Part shown: positions 50,501 through 54,201 of the stretch, one piece after another
How the letters are laid out: each line of letters begins with the position of its first letter
How positions within the stretch are numbered: the stretch's first letter is position 1
Source of the DNA: Nannobrachium achirus
Lineage: Eukaryota; Chordata; Actinopteri; Myctophiformes; Myctophidae
Assembly (NCBI GenBank): GCA_963921795.1
Contig: OY997645.1
Coordinates: forward strand, 34,866,582 to 34,930,581
DNA: 64,000 bases
Reading direction: 5' to 3'
The notes under the pieces: generated by a model
What the model saw: only the letters and a program-made list of their open reading frames with translations
Databases searched by the model: none
What the model was told of the DNA's origin: nothing
Translations under genes and position numbers: made by a program

Positions 50501-50642
50501 CTTCTTAGCTCACCAGGTGCCAATCTCCTTCCACAAGCACTGGAATATCGACCCTATTGCTGTTTTCAACAAATGGCTAAAGAACGACTTGAAAGCAACA
50601 GGCTCTGATGGACTTGATAAGAGCGCCAAGACAGAGTTATAA
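2333..50642 (+). CDS. b3glct: Beta-1,3-glucosyltransferase (O-fucose-specific), exons 3-15
   Basis: This gene encodes the ER-lumen enzyme that transfers glucose from UDP-glucose to O-linked fucose on thrombospondin type 1 repeats; human loss causes Peters-plus syndrome (family knowledge). Thirteen exons, all with GT-AG borders, join in perfect phase to 1389 nt (462 codons plus stop). The N-terminal half contains [12 protein letters not shown] and EWFLGK. The GT31 catalytic half contains [10 protein letters not shown], the metal-binding DDD of IVDDDTLI (47187-47195), [17 protein letters not shown] and [11 protein letters not shown]. The protein ends in KTEL, an ER-retrieval signal (human REEL). 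Human protein is 498 residues, so about 36-40 residues (signal peptide and short linker, exons 1-2) are missing from what I can identify. Exon 8 ends after the DLKHE codons, as in human, which fixes the numbering. Introns total about 47 kb and are full of transposons. No frameshift or stop is seen, so the gene is probably functional. Confidence 0.96.
3302..3779 (+). mobile_element. tRNA-derived SINE-like element
   Basis: The head GTAGCACAGTGGTTAGCG (A box) and GGTTCGATTCC (B box) is a tRNA-like Pol III promoter. The body has the TGTGTGGAGTTTGCATGTTC segment common in fish SINE-like repeats. Direct repeats of ATGTTGTG at 3294-3301 and 3780-3787 fit a target duplication. The 3' half is homologous to 20519-20737 on the other strand. 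Confidence 0.75.
3831..4184 (-). repeat. 3' LTR of the Gmr1-like element (354 bp)
   Basis: In element orientation this is the downstream LTR. It is nearly identical to 8341-8701. The RT reading frame runs about 93 bp into it before stopping at 4092. Confidence 0.96.
4092..5876 (-). pseudogene. Integrase tail, reverse transcriptase and RNase H
   Basis: This ORF is in the same frame as the upstream integrase, separated from it only by one stop. Residues 1-55 are the integrase C-terminal GPY/F module ([18 protein letters not shown]). RT follows, with [29 protein letters not shown] and the catalytic YLDD at 280-283. RNase H has its acidic residues in TDASEVG (431), KEGLAIKW (E472) and TDHAPL (497), and ends near [10 protein letters not shown]. 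No integrase follows, confirming the rearranged order. The final residues run into the 3' LTR. RT and RNase H look intact but would not be made from this copy without bypassing the stop. Confidence 0.93.
4185..4201 (-). other. Polypurine tract
   Basis: Read on the minus strand, GGGGAGGGGGGTG directly precedes the 3' LTR. This is the usual position and composition of the plus-strand DNA primer of LTR elements. Confidence 0.75.
5919..6950 (-). pseudogene. Integrase part of Gmr1-like pol, interrupted
   Basis: This 343-codon ORF carries a DDE integrase core: D146 in GMDLVGP, D205 in LTDQGTPF and E241 in [10 protein letters not shown], with 35 residues between the last two. Before it lies a zinc-binding region with CRTCPEC. 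The His part is short: after LHLAHSHVL the sequence jumps directly to [10 protein letters not shown], so roughly ten residues and one expected His appear missing. The frame is shifted relative to Gag-protease. It stops at an amber codon (5919-5921), after which the same frame continues open into the RT ORF. I read this as a disabled integrase. Confidence 0.9.
6811..8286 (-). CDS. Gag with SCAN-like capsid, zinc knuckle and protease
   Basis: This 491-codon ORF starts 54 bp after the 5' LTR. Residues about 68-190 look like the SCAN-related capsid: [16 protein letters not shown], a [12 protein letters not shown] helix, then [13 protein letters not shown] and [13 protein letters not shown] domains of vertebrate transcription factors are thought to derive from Gmr1-like capsids (established literature). 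Residues 239-252 form a CX2CX4HX4C zinc knuckle ([14 protein letters not shown]) for RNA binding. An aspartic protease core follows, with DSG at residues 300-302 and a later LLGRD. Past the protease the frame drifts out of register with integrase and ends about 60 residues later. Gag and protease share one ORF. Confidence 0.92.
   Translation of the reverse strand: MDTVLHELVRISLEQQALSREMLAEQQRQNGLLHAEVQKMATAVAGRPSQPGPHQPNQPSPSRFLPKMTDSDDVEAYLVSFERTAMREGWPGTEWSELVGPFLTGPAQRFYEWKYNAEASPRAQLYDLSRLARAWLTHEAEKLSVLERVVMDKFIRALPYDARKMVSHGNPMSTDELLNLVESHQVTAGVLKAGRMDRPEITRPKRTTEKPAPEGRGSSQGEEVVRRRRQPFGADRRRCFECGELGHLAWDCPSRDEEMPTEVSSGKPCHMNYSCWVKDENSLPLVPVQINGKMTQALVDSGSVVSLIQPQLLERQRPGKLVPVSCVHGDTKHYPTNVIHLTTGRGRCTMQVGVVANLPVPVLLGRDCPLYSKLRERKKVSGKKQNCSVKLNCRPKLTSPQPSSPKDQSKLGCAAPGGDESSSAEPTSDDDVENPFQAFPASNSSDEAEGGELLLPQSQGTIWYGTARRPKPDTCQEQCHGDRGAESPRGE
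8318..8340 (-). other. Putative tRNA primer-binding site
   Basis: Read on the minus strand, one base after the LTR comes TGGTGGAGAATCCGGGT. A TGG start is expected for pairing with the CCA end of a tRNA. I could not assign the tRNA species with confidence. Confidence 0.6.
8341..8701 (-). repeat. 5' LTR of the Gmr1-like element (361 bp)
   Basis: In element orientation this is the upstream LTR, next to the Gag start. It matches 3831-4184 throughout except for an extra actggcc (7 bp), a tandem duplication of the adjoining sequence. It should contain the element promoter; I did not pick out a certain TATA box. Confidence 0.96.
8702..9806. other. Intron 3, AT-rich unique-looking DNA
   Basis: No coding exon, RNA gene or repeat structure recognised. 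Confidence 0.5.
9807..10468 (+). repeat. Repeat family A copy, near full length
   Basis: It starts near AGTGCTCCTCGTAGCACAGG and ends CCTTCGGCCTGGCGACGAC. Inside, the GGTGGCGCTATAACAGGCC module recurs three times with CATGATTTGAGGCATTTTAT between. The class is not recognised. Confidence 0.75.
10469..12431. other. Intron 3, no recognised feature
   Basis: It holds a short T/A-rich tract near 10720 and a CT-rich stretch at about 11460-11640. No conserved ORF is seen. Confidence 0.5.
12432..12570. repeat. Hairpin with a C14 loop and A/T-rich outer arms
   Basis: The stems 12461-12490 and 12505-12534 (GACACCAACACCAACAACAG and its complement) pair with two mismatches around a pure C loop. Outside them, A-rich sequence on the left faces T-rich sequence on the right, extending the foldback. 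Confidence 0.65.
13141..13208. repeat. Hairpin of the AGCAGAC/CAAGCTC type
   Basis: The stems 13141-13170 and 13179-13208 (starting CGAAAATAGC) pair with two mismatches around an 8-base loop. The motif resembles the hairpins at 49572 and 49904. Confidence 0.7.
14395..14658 (-). mobile_element. tRNA-derived SINE, minus strand
   Basis: The tRNA-like head lies at 14588-14658 on the minus strand: a GTGGTTAGAGTATCC A-box region and GGGGGTTCGATTCCC B box. Its body runs leftward through a GGGACCCAATGGCTCC segment. A second, weaker tRNA-like stretch (TGGGGAATCGAAACC) lies just to the right at about 14670. Confidence 0.65.
14830..17297. other. Intron 3, no recognised feature
   Basis: ORFs here are short and have no family signature. 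A polypyrimidine-rich segment precedes exon 4. Confidence 0.5.
17298..17407 (+). CDS. b3glct: b3glct exon 4 (110 nt)
   Basis: The acceptor is tctgtcag and the donor gtaagt. It encodes [16 protein letters not shown] followed by [20 protein letters not shown]; the [13 protein letters not shown] stretch is the hallmark start of the conserved B3GLCT N-terminal domain. A (CT)n tract begins about five bases after the donor consensus. Confidence 0.96.
17413..17490 (+). repeat. (CT)n then (CA)n microsatellite beside the exon 4 donor
   Basis: The pure pyrimidine (TC)n run of about 63 bp starts right after GTAAGTG of intron 4 and passes into (CA)n. Confidence 0.95.
17995..18495. mobile_element. hAT-like MITE, 501 bp, 8-bp TSD
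   Basis: Perfect 8-bp direct repeats GTCCATAT (17987-17994 and 18496-18503) flank an element with imperfect TAGTGTC ends and many ATATCGG/ATCGGT motifs near both termini. It encloses an (AT)n tract at 18090-18131. The 8-bp duplication and TAG-type TIR point to the hAT superfamily. There is no coding capacity. Confidence 0.75.
18090..18131. repeat. (AT)n microsatellite
   Basis: About 21 AT units, inside the 501-bp hAT-like MITE. Confidence 0.95.
18504..20280. other. Intron 4, no recognised feature
   Basis: AT-rich with poly(T) at 19528-19550. Nothing identifiable. Confidence 0.5.
20281..20475 (-). repeat. Repeat family A end, minus strand
   Basis: GTCTCCACCAGCCGAAAGGC is the inverted right end. 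It is followed by a (TCCG)n stretch (20334-20362), then CAGCTAATCTCCAGCGC and CCCCAATTTTTTCACATGG in family A order. Confidence 0.65.
20519..20737 (-). mobile_element. Truncated copy of the 3302-3779 SINE-like element
   Basis: The reverse complement matches about 3545-3773, including the parts around GGAACTGGTTGGAATAAC and GGTGAAAAGAAGCAACTT. The tRNA head is absent. Confidence 0.7.
20740..21119 (+). mobile_element. Helitron-like non-autonomous element, copy 1 (3' end)
   Basis: It has several CCATATATGG-type motifs and CACTAGCCAGATGGCCAAGA. It ends in a hairpin CGCC-CTGA-GGCG followed five bases later by CTCG. See the finding on the terminal hairpin. Confidence 0.5.
21830..21905 (+). mobile_element. 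Possible retroelement 3' tail with (AAATC)n
   Basis: A sequence ending TTTTACCAAAATC followed by AAATC tandem repeats (about 21886-21903) looks like the tail of a non-LTR element. The clade is not assignable. Confidence 0.35.
22455..22650 (-). repeat. Repeat family A end, minus strand
   Basis: It begins GTCTCCGTCATGCCG, then CGTCCGTCC, GCAGCTAATATCTGGCAG and a GGCCTCATGGCGGCACTA module. Confidence 0.6.
23044..23204 (+). repeat. Imperfect tandem duplication, about 75-85 bp
   Basis: GCTCACTGTGTGCGCTCC and TAGGCG(A/G)AAACAG each occur twice in the same order, preceded in both units by GCATGC(T/C)GTGGTTGTGTC. Confidence 0.65.
23743..23777. repeat. (AT)n microsatellite
   Basis: About 17 TA units in intron 4. 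Confidence 0.95.
25092..25796 (+). mobile_element. Retroelement-like insertion inside a family A repeat
   Basis: This block interrupts repeat family A exactly where other copies read straight through TCGGCCTCCTGGTGGCGC. It contains a C-rich tract (25410-25432) and ends with GACAATGACAAATAAACTC and CTAATCT repeats, typical of a LINE 3' tail. No RT motif is visible. Confidence 0.6.
25410..25432. repeat. Poly(C) tract
   Basis: 23 C in a row in the insertion within family A. Confidence 0.9.
27199..27257. repeat. (GT)n microsatellite at the LINE left edge
   Basis: About 29 TG units directly before the L2-like fragment. Confidence 0.95.
27258..28199 (+). mobile_element. 5'-truncated L2-like LINE (RT C terminus and 3' tail)
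   Basis: The open frame from about 27283 to 27972 encodes the end of a non-LTR reverse transcriptase: [40 protein letters not shown] and [13 protein letters not shown]. The 3' end GTCGCTTTGGATTAAAAGCG TCTGCTAAATG plus short CTGTAAA repeats is typical of the fish L2 group. The element is framed by two (GT)n microsatellites. The frame is intact to its stop, so it is young, but most of the element is missing. Confidence 0.85.
28199..28277. repeat. (GT)n microsatellite at the LINE right edge
   Basis: About 39 TG units growing out of the CTGTAAACTGT tail of the LINE, with a short (CA)n stretch just after. Confidence 0.95.
28290..30816. other. Intron 4, no recognised feature
   Basis: A longish ORF at 28895-29245 has no family motif and no splice support. 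I see no gene. Confidence 0.5.
30817..30889. repeat. Two adjoining (AT)n tracts
   Basis: The TA repeats are broken once by CAGTA. Confidence 0.95.
30890..33524. other. Intron 4, no recognised feature
   Basis: Mostly AT-rich unique-looking DNA leading to the exon 5 acceptor. Confidence 0.5.
33525..33601 (+). CDS. b3glct: b3glct exon 5 (77 nt)
   Basis: The acceptor is tgtctctttcag and the donor gtaagt. It encodes [18 protein letters not shown] then SILPLLP, matching human ELPSVLLLHQLAKQEGAW then TILPLLP. It ends two bases into a Tyr codon completed by exon 6. It follows a 16-kb intron. Confidence 0.95.
34075..34140 (+). repeat. Possible hAT end (CAGGGGGTCCGCGACC)
   Basis: CAACAGGGGGTCCGCGACCC is like hAT-type termini seen as common fish repeats. 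I could not find the matching right end. Confidence 0.3.
34500..34830 (+). mobile_element. Decayed non-LTR retrotransposon RT C terminus
   Basis: Split over frames I see [17 protein letters not shown] followed by a stop, then [11 protein letters not shown] and a CSRKGR-like basic end. This resembles the RT C-terminal tail found in several LINE clades (RERRLRLAGHCVRHPE type). Frameshifts and a stop make it a relic. Confidence 0.6.
35033..35144 (+). CDS. b3glct: b3glct exon 6 (112 nt)
   Basis: The acceptor is gttctcccccag and the donor gtgagt. It encodes [19 protein letters not shown] then [22 protein letters not shown] carries a possible N-glycosylation sequon and aligns with human RNSSWIFFCEEET. 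The phase is complete at the 3' end. Confidence 0.97.
35268..35304. repeat. Short perfect hairpin
   Basis: TTCACAGTTCATTC and GAATGAACTGTGAA are perfect complements around a 9-base loop, about 120 bp after exon 6. Confidence 0.6.
36226..36715. mobile_element. Possible TTAA-flanked DNA element upstream of exon 7
   Basis: TTAA-CACA at the left (TTAA 36222-36225) and TGTG-TTAA at the right (36716-36719) bracket 490 bp. Both ends contain GGTGCCCA or its complement. TTAA duplications are used by piggyBac and Kolobok, but the TIRs match only in part. Confidence 0.35.
36780..36916 (+). CDS. b3glct: b3glct exon 7 (137 nt)
   Basis: The acceptor is tttattag and the donor gtgagt. It encodes [20 protein letters not shown] and continues through [20 protein letters not shown], one of the most conserved N-domain stretches. 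It begins only about 60 bp after the right edge of a possible TTAA-flanked element. Confidence 0.98.
37074..37137 (+). CDS. b3glct: b3glct exon 8 (64 nt)
   Basis: The acceptor is ttgttatttcag and the donor gtaaga. It encodes [18 protein letters not shown] then KHE. The donor corresponds to the human exon 8 splice site that is the recurrent Peters-plus mutation position (established knowledge), which fixes the exon numbering used here. The preceding intron is only 157 bp. Confidence 0.97.
37559..37690 (+). CDS. b3glct: b3glct exon 9 (132 nt)
   Basis: The acceptor is tccatccctacag. It encodes [20 protein letters not shown] followed by [20 protein letters not shown] and PPLC, aligned to human [20 protein letters not shown]. 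Three overlapping GT candidates occur at the 3' end. Only gtgggt at 37691 keeps phase with exon 10, so that donor is chosen. Confidence 0.94.
38464..38533 (+). CDS. b3glct: b3glct exon 10 (70 nt)
   Basis: The acceptor is tttttcatgaag and the donor gtgagt. It encodes [20 protein letters not shown] then SER, matching human [19 protein letters not shown]. This is the start of the GT31 domain. It ends one base into an Ile codon. Confidence 0.97.
38877..39290 (-). mobile_element. Non-LTR retrotransposon RT C-terminal relic
   Basis: The minus-strand frame reads [34 protein letters not shown] and [15 protein letters not shown], the usual tail of RTE-like or similar LINEs (RRLRWLGHVLRM type). The end near 38900 reads LCPTW-like followed by a stop. 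It lies about 350 bp after b3glct exon 10. Confidence 0.65.
39555..39893 (+). mobile_element. Helitron-like non-autonomous element, copy 2 (3' end)
   Basis: It has GCCCATATATGGAGATC twice, CATCACTGGCCAGATGGCC, then the terminal hairpin CGCC-CTGA-GGCG, TCTCA and CTAG, followed by T, the Helitron 3' rule. Confidence 0.55.
40581..40689. repeat. Inverted repeat, about 42-bp arms
   Basis: AGCCAATCGGCGTCT in the left arm pairs with AGACGCCGATTGGCT in the right, and TTGCAGAAAC pairs with GTTTCTGCAA. Small indels interrupt the arms. Confidence 0.65.
41443..41556 (+). CDS. b3glct: b3glct exon 11 (114 nt)
   Basis: The acceptor is gtgctgtag and the donor gtaatt. It encodes [20 protein letters not shown] and [17 protein letters not shown]. 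The PNTERG segment leads directly into the GHCGKT motif of the next exon. A 43-bp-arm foldback begins about 70 bp downstream in intron 11. Confidence 0.97.
41627..41767. repeat. Inverted repeat, 43-bp arms
   Basis: The arms 41627-41669 and 41725-41767 (starting GGGATAATCAA) match with three mismatches around a 55-bp centre. The centre itself has GACCCC/GGGGTC pairing. It starts 71 bp after b3glct exon 11. Confidence 0.7.
42370..42520 (+). mobile_element. Degenerate tRNA-derived SINE fragment
   Basis: It has a GTGGCTCAGTAGGGAG head, then GAATCAGAAGGTCCCCAG in the B-box position and CCTGAGCAAGACACTTAA, a motif common in fish SINE bodies. It is diverged. Confidence 0.45.
43169..43779. mobile_element. 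DNA transposon MITE: perfect 44-bp TIRs, 9-bp TSD
   Basis: The arms 43169-43212 and 43736-43779 are exact reverse complements, starting GCGACCGAGTATTTCCCGG. Perfect 9-bp direct repeats GTAAGCTAG lie at 43160-43168 and 43780-43788. Long TIRs with 9-bp duplications are typical of Mutator-like elements, which is the best guess. The 520-bp interior has an imperfect internal duplication (TTTTCAGAAGTTAATT at about 43529 and 43619) and no ORF. Zero mismatches in the TIRs suggests recent mobility. Confidence 0.85.
43982..44088. repeat. Foldback with 45-bp arms between direct repeats
   Basis: The arms 43983-44027 and 44041-44085 are reverse complements with one mismatch, separated by 13 bases. Each arm contains a smaller near-palindrome GGACATTAT...ATAATGTCC. 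CACTCGGGGT occurs directly on both sides (43972 and 44089), a possible 9-10-bp target duplication. Confidence 0.75.
44180..44465 (-). repeat. Repeat family A left end, minus strand
   Basis: Read on the minus strand it starts with CTCAGAGCATAGGTCTCCAC CAGGTCAAGTAGG and ends in the CCAAAGTTTGCAC module. Both boundaries fit family A with an internal deletion. Confidence 0.65.
45585..45720 (+). mobile_element. tRNA-derived SINE fragment
   Basis: CTGGTGGCTCAGCCAGTTAG followed by GGACCCGGGTTGAAAACC resembles tRNA A and B boxes spaced about 50 bp apart. A T-rich tract follows. Confidence 0.4.
45806..45922 (+). repeat. Short tandem array of a roughly 35-60-bp unit
   Basis: CATGGGTTGGTCACCTGT occurs three times, followed by ACATCACCTA and TATGTAAAAGTCCAT twice. 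It leads directly into the Helitron-like copy 3. Confidence 0.65.
45925..46052 (+). mobile_element. Helitron-like non-autonomous element, copy 3 (3' end)
   Basis: It has GCCCATATATGAAGATCCC, ATCACTGGCCAGATGGCCAA, then a different terminal hairpin CTCCC-GATTA-GGGAG, TCTTA and CTGG. The base after is A rather than T. Confidence 0.5.
46218..46293. repeat. Hairpin with 35-bp stems
   Basis: The stems 46218-46252 and 46259-46293 (starting CAAAATGCAAGCACACGATT) pair with two mismatches around a 6-base loop. It lies in intron 11. Confidence 0.75.
47107..47206 (+). CDS. b3glct: b3glct exon 12 with DDD motif (100 nt)
   Basis: The acceptor is tctccttttgcag and the donor is gtttct, weaker than its neighbours but the only in-phase one. 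It encodes [20 protein letters not shown] then [13 protein letters not shown]. The DDD triplet (47187-47195) is the divalent-metal and UDP-sugar binding motif of GT31 enzymes and is intact. Confidence 0.97.
47519..47606. repeat. (GT)n passing into GTGC repeats
   Basis: TG units degrade into GTGCGTGCGCGC in intron 12, about 80 bp before exon 13. Confidence 0.95.
47684..47803 (+). CDS. b3glct: b3glct exon 13 (120 nt)
   Basis: The acceptor is gcttcttgcag and the donor gtgagt. It encodes [20 protein letters not shown] then [19 protein letters not shown], the glycine-rich GYSYITGGG segment of the catalytic domain. Confidence 0.98.
48440..48699. mobile_element. hAT (Charlie/Tip100-like) MITE, 260 bp
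   Basis: The ends CAGTGGTTCTCAAAC and GTTTGGGAATCATCG are imperfect TIRs like those of Charlie/Tip100-type hAT elements. They are flanked by CAGTATGA direct repeats (48432-48439, 48700-48707). Non-coding. Confidence 0.75.
48709..49060. mobile_element. hAT-like MITE with TAGGGCTGTCAC ends, 352 bp
   Basis: TAGGGCTGTCACGAT at the left and GTGACAGCCCTA at the right are inverted repeats, flanked by perfect 8-bp AGTATGAC duplications (48701-48708, 49061-49068). Inside is an AT-rich body with CGATTA motifs and a small hairpin GTGGAAATAGC/GCTATTTCCAC near 48926. Confidence 0.85.
49088..49400 (+). mobile_element. tRNA-derived SINE with AAGCGCTTTG tail
   Basis: GTAGCTCAGGAGGTAAGA and CTGGTTCAATCCCTGGC are A and B boxes. 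The end carries TGTAAAGCGCTTTGAATGG and GACGCTATAGAAATA, a tail shared by many teleost SINEs. It follows the hAT MITE pair directly. Confidence 0.6.
49558..49990. mobile_element. Inverted-repeat element whose arms are hairpins
   Basis: The outer arms (about 49558-49680 and 49865-49990) are inverted copies. Each contains a 73-bp hairpin (49572-49644 and 49904-49976) with 35-bp stems and a 3-base loop. The two hairpins are exact reverse complements of one another. The stem starts AAAAATAGCAGAT and reaches a GC core GCGCGGCAC. No ORF and no certain target duplication were found. Confidence 0.75.
50084..50228 (+). CDS. b3glct: b3glct exon 14 (145 nt)
   Basis: The acceptor is tattcttgcag and the donor gttatt. 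It encodes [20 protein letters not shown] then [20 protein letters not shown] and THSPLFHQ. The DDM segment resembles the EDD-type catalytic region of GT31 enzymes. Confidence 0.98.
50475..50642 (+). CDS. b3glct: b3glct terminal coding exon 15
   Basis: The acceptor is tcttattttacag. It encodes [20 protein letters not shown] then [14 protein letters not shown] and a variable lysine-rich tail ending SAKTEL and TAA (50640-50642). KTEL is a KDEL-like ER retention signal, as expected for a soluble lumenal enzyme. A 95-bp (GT)n tract starts 14 bp after the stop, inside the presumed 3' UTR. I did not find a convincing AATAAA close behind. Confidence 0.98.
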   Translation, partial: ARPEDYARDFLAHQVPISFHKHWNIDPIAVFNKWLKNDLKATGSDGLDKSAKTEL

Positions 50643-50654
50643 TCATGTAAGCAC

Positions 50655-50757
<103 letters not shown>

Positions 50758-51555
50758 GTGTGTTATGAAGTCATTGATGGACTTGTAAAGAATGGATGGA
50801 CTTGTAAAGAATGTTGTAAGGATGTATCCTACATTGATGATTTTTTTTGTATTGTGAATCTTCAAGAATGAGAAAATAAGGACCGTTTAAGTGTGTGTCC
50901 ATTACTTGATATTTGGGTACATTCATGACTGTGAGATTTCATTCAGTTGCATGTGTTGAGGTTATTGGTATGTTTGGAAATATGAATTTCATATTATATG
51001 GGTGTATTTATATCAAAATGTTCATCTACAGTAATGCTTATTGTGTTGAATTTAGGAGCTCCTCTTCTGAAGGATGTAACTTTCAACAGTTACTAATGCT
51101 GTATATTGTGCTACATAATTTTTGACATAAAATTATCCATATTTGGGAACGCGTTGTCTCGTGGAATGTGTTGTCTTGTGGAGAGTAATATAAAATCCTA
51201 TTTTAGATTTAGATTTGTTCACTAGCCATAAATAGCTGAGACCAAGAGACTGAGCAGATTCTAATGATTATTATTATTATTATTATTTTGTGTCATGTTC
51301 TATACGGGTTCTATATTACTCAGCAAAAATGATGTATTTGCAACTGAAAAAGGGGTCATCAGATAAGGCCATGTCATTTTTGGAAGGTTGCTTACAAAAT
51401 GCAGTCTATTGTAGGATGATCCAAAAGTGAAATGCTGCATTATCATTATTACTAAAGGGCACTGGTCTACTTGGGGACCACTCAAATTTGGGAACAAGTT
51501 CGAAATGCATGCCACACCCAGTTATGCAATATGCGTTGTGCCTGTTGTCAGAGTA

Positions 51556-52137
51556 CTTACAGTTTACAGTTTAGGCATTCAGCAGACGATTAGAATCCAT
51601 AGCGATTTACAATAAGCAGGTAATACACATCACTATAATAAGCACAAGATAATGTCAGTACATTAACAACAATATAACAAATGCATAGGAATATCTATCT
51701 AGAAAAAACAATAACATAGGTAGACCATGCACCTAATTAGTAAAAAACTTCTAAAACCTAAAAATAAATGCTATCTAGCTTCATGTATGGTCATTGATGG
51801 TCATAGAGGGAAGGGGGAGTGTTACAGTAGTGCTATGGTTTTTTTTTAGGTGTAGTCTGAAGAGGTGAGTCTTCAGTCCACGGCGGAAGCTAGGGAGTGA
51901 GTCTGTAGTTCAAAGTGCAACAGGGAGTTTATTCCACAGTTTAGGGGCCAGGAGGTCAAACTGTCTAGGACGAGTGGATTTTTGTCCTGGGGATTTTAGC
52001 GAGTTTTCTGCCAGCATCCCTGTGTTGGCTGATCTAAGTGAACGGATGGGGGTGTAGGGGTTGATCAGGTTTTGGAGGTATGGAGGAGCCATACCTTTGG
52101 CTGCTTTGAAGGTCAGCATCAGTACTTGCTGATTCTG
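51556..52137 (-). mobile_element. Second copy of the L2-like LINE 3' end
   Basis: On the minus strand it encodes [26 protein letters not shown] and [16 protein letters not shown]. It is very close to the 27258-28199 copy and ends in the same GCTGAATGCCTAAACTGTAA tail at 51556. It lies 0.9 kb downstream of the b3glct stop, facing the gene. Confidence 0.85.
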
Positions 52138-52627
52138 TACTTGCTGTACCCATTGTACAGTACGGTACCCATTACTACAATAATATAACGTTAGGAGTTT
52201 ATTATACAATCAACAAATGATTTATAAATTGGCACCGGCTTACTTGGGAATGACGCAAGTTGGGAATGCATGTCGCACCCGTTCTTGTAATAGCTGTTGT
52301 ACTTGTCAGTGTACCCGTTGCATTGTACCCGTTGTCAGAGATCCCAGTGCTGTACCCACTATCAGAGAATCCCTGATATTGTGAGAAACTGCTGATGCCA
52401 TGTTGATTGACATACAAGGGAATAAGACAGACCGAGCCGCTGAGTTTGTTTTTACTGTACATATTACCACATACCGGTATACAGCACAAACATGATGCAA
52501 AGATCAACCAAACTAATTGTGCTACAACTTTCTAAGTGCATGGAATTAGTACTTATTAACAATTTGCAATTTGTATGGTTTACAATGATTGTTAAAAAGA
52601 TAAGACAAAAAGCCCTAAAGACCTGGG

Positions 52628-52850
52628 GGTCCCTGGGGGACCCCCAGATGTAAAAAATGACCAAATGTGCTCACACGTCACACGTCACACTTTTTCCCTG
52701 CTTATATCTCCGCACCCGTTGACCCGATCCATGCCAGATTTTACACACACACTCCTTGCCTGCCAAACTACGACCTCCAAGGACCCCCGGAGGCCCAGGG
52801 ACCCCCAGGTCCCTGGGGGACCCCCAGATGTAAAAAATGACCAAATGTGC
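52628..52850. repeat. Exact 43-bp direct repeats 180 bp apart
   Basis: The copies 52628-52670 and 52808-52850 (starting GGTCCCTGGGGGACCCCCAG) are identical. The start is itself palindromic. They lie in a GC-rich repeat that runs to the Helitron-like end at 53304. Confidence 0.7.
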
Positions 52851-53254
52851 AAAAATGACCAAATGACCACCCCAACGGGGCTGCTCACGGGGAATTCCCG
52901 GGGACCACCGACTCCTGGTGCTCCAGAACGGATGCAAAAGTGCTGGCGCCCCCAGTGGAGGACCCCCTGCCACTGCAGCGCACATAAAATGCCGTAACTC
53001 GGGCTAGGAGCGTCCGGGAGAGCCGGGGCCGGTACCTATTCGTCCGCCAAGGCAACGCGGAGACCCCACCCCTCATTTCTCACATGGCCCTATTCTAGCG
53101 CCACCTTCAGGCCGATTTTTAAAACACATTTTTGGACACTGCTCCTACAGTTTTCGCCCTAAAATCACGAATATCACTACACAGCATGTCTACACTCATG
53201 TCATCAACATGGATCAGGAAGATTTTGGAAAAACACATTTTTGCCCTATTTGTG

Positions 53255-53304
53255 GAGATAAGCCACCTACGGTCGCTTATCTCCCGATTAGGGAGTCTTA
53301 CTGG
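53255..53304 (+). mobile_element. Helitron-like 3' end, copy 4
   Basis: The last 33 bases (53272-53304) are identical to 46020-46052, including the CTCCC/GGGAG hairpin and CTGG, here followed by T. Confidence 0.5.
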
Positions 53305-53469
53305 TATATACTATACATAATATACTAACTGCATAACAGAATCTGTGAATGAAAAAAACTTTATGTAAATTGAGAATCTGTCATAAGGTATTCGTAAACA
53401 ACATGCATACTGTATAATAACTAGCACCTACAGGTAAATTGTCAACAAGGGCAGAGTGCAGACACAGCC

Positions 53470-54201
53470 TAAACTAGAAGCAGTGCTCTTCTGAGCACAG
53501 GTCTCCACCAGGTCAGGCATGTAATGTGTTTTACATAAGTCGGCCTCCTGATGGCGCTATAAAAGGCTGATGTAAAAAATGCAGGGAAAAGGTTTTACCT
53601 TGGCCTCTAAGGAGTGCGCATACAAAGTTTGACACTAATCGGTGGAGTTATAGGTGAAAACATGAATCGGCCTGTTTCGACCATGAGGCTGATTTGATTT
53701 TTCTTAAGTGGCATTTATTCCTCTGCCTATTGGGAATGTGCATGCACAATTTCACCAAAATCGCACACTGCGTTCAGGATTTCAGGCATTTTATTCAAAA
53801 CTGACCGATCCTGCAAACTTTGAAAGCCAGTTTTAGCCAATCAGGATGGAATATGGAAAATCTGACACATCCATGTCGATCACATGACTGTAGAGATACT
53901 GTCTACTGATTTACGTGATTTTTGGACAAAATCTGTAGGAGTACTGGCAAAAGTTAGTTTTGCAAAAGTCGGCCTCCTGGTGGCGCTAGAACAGGCCCAT
54001 GTGAAATATGGGCCAGAGGTTCTGAATTGGTGTCGAGGGAGTGTGTGTGCACAGTTTGGCAGCGACCGGGCCAACGGCGCCGGAGATTAGCTGGTAACGG
54101 ACAAACGGACGGACGGACGCACGGACAGACGCACGCACGCACGGACGGACGGACGGAGGGGAAAACATACTCTCCCTCAGCCTTCGGCTGGTGGAGACAA
54201 T
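53470..54201 (+). repeat. Repeat family A copy, the most complete
   Basis: It runs from CTAGAAGCAGTGCTCTTCTG to CCTTCGGCTGGTGGAGACAA (about 730 bp). It shows four diverged modules, each with CTCCTGGTGGCGCT or a variant, and a final run of ACGG/ACGC repeats. The left end has a GTGCTC/GAGCAC hairpin. Confidence 0.8.
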
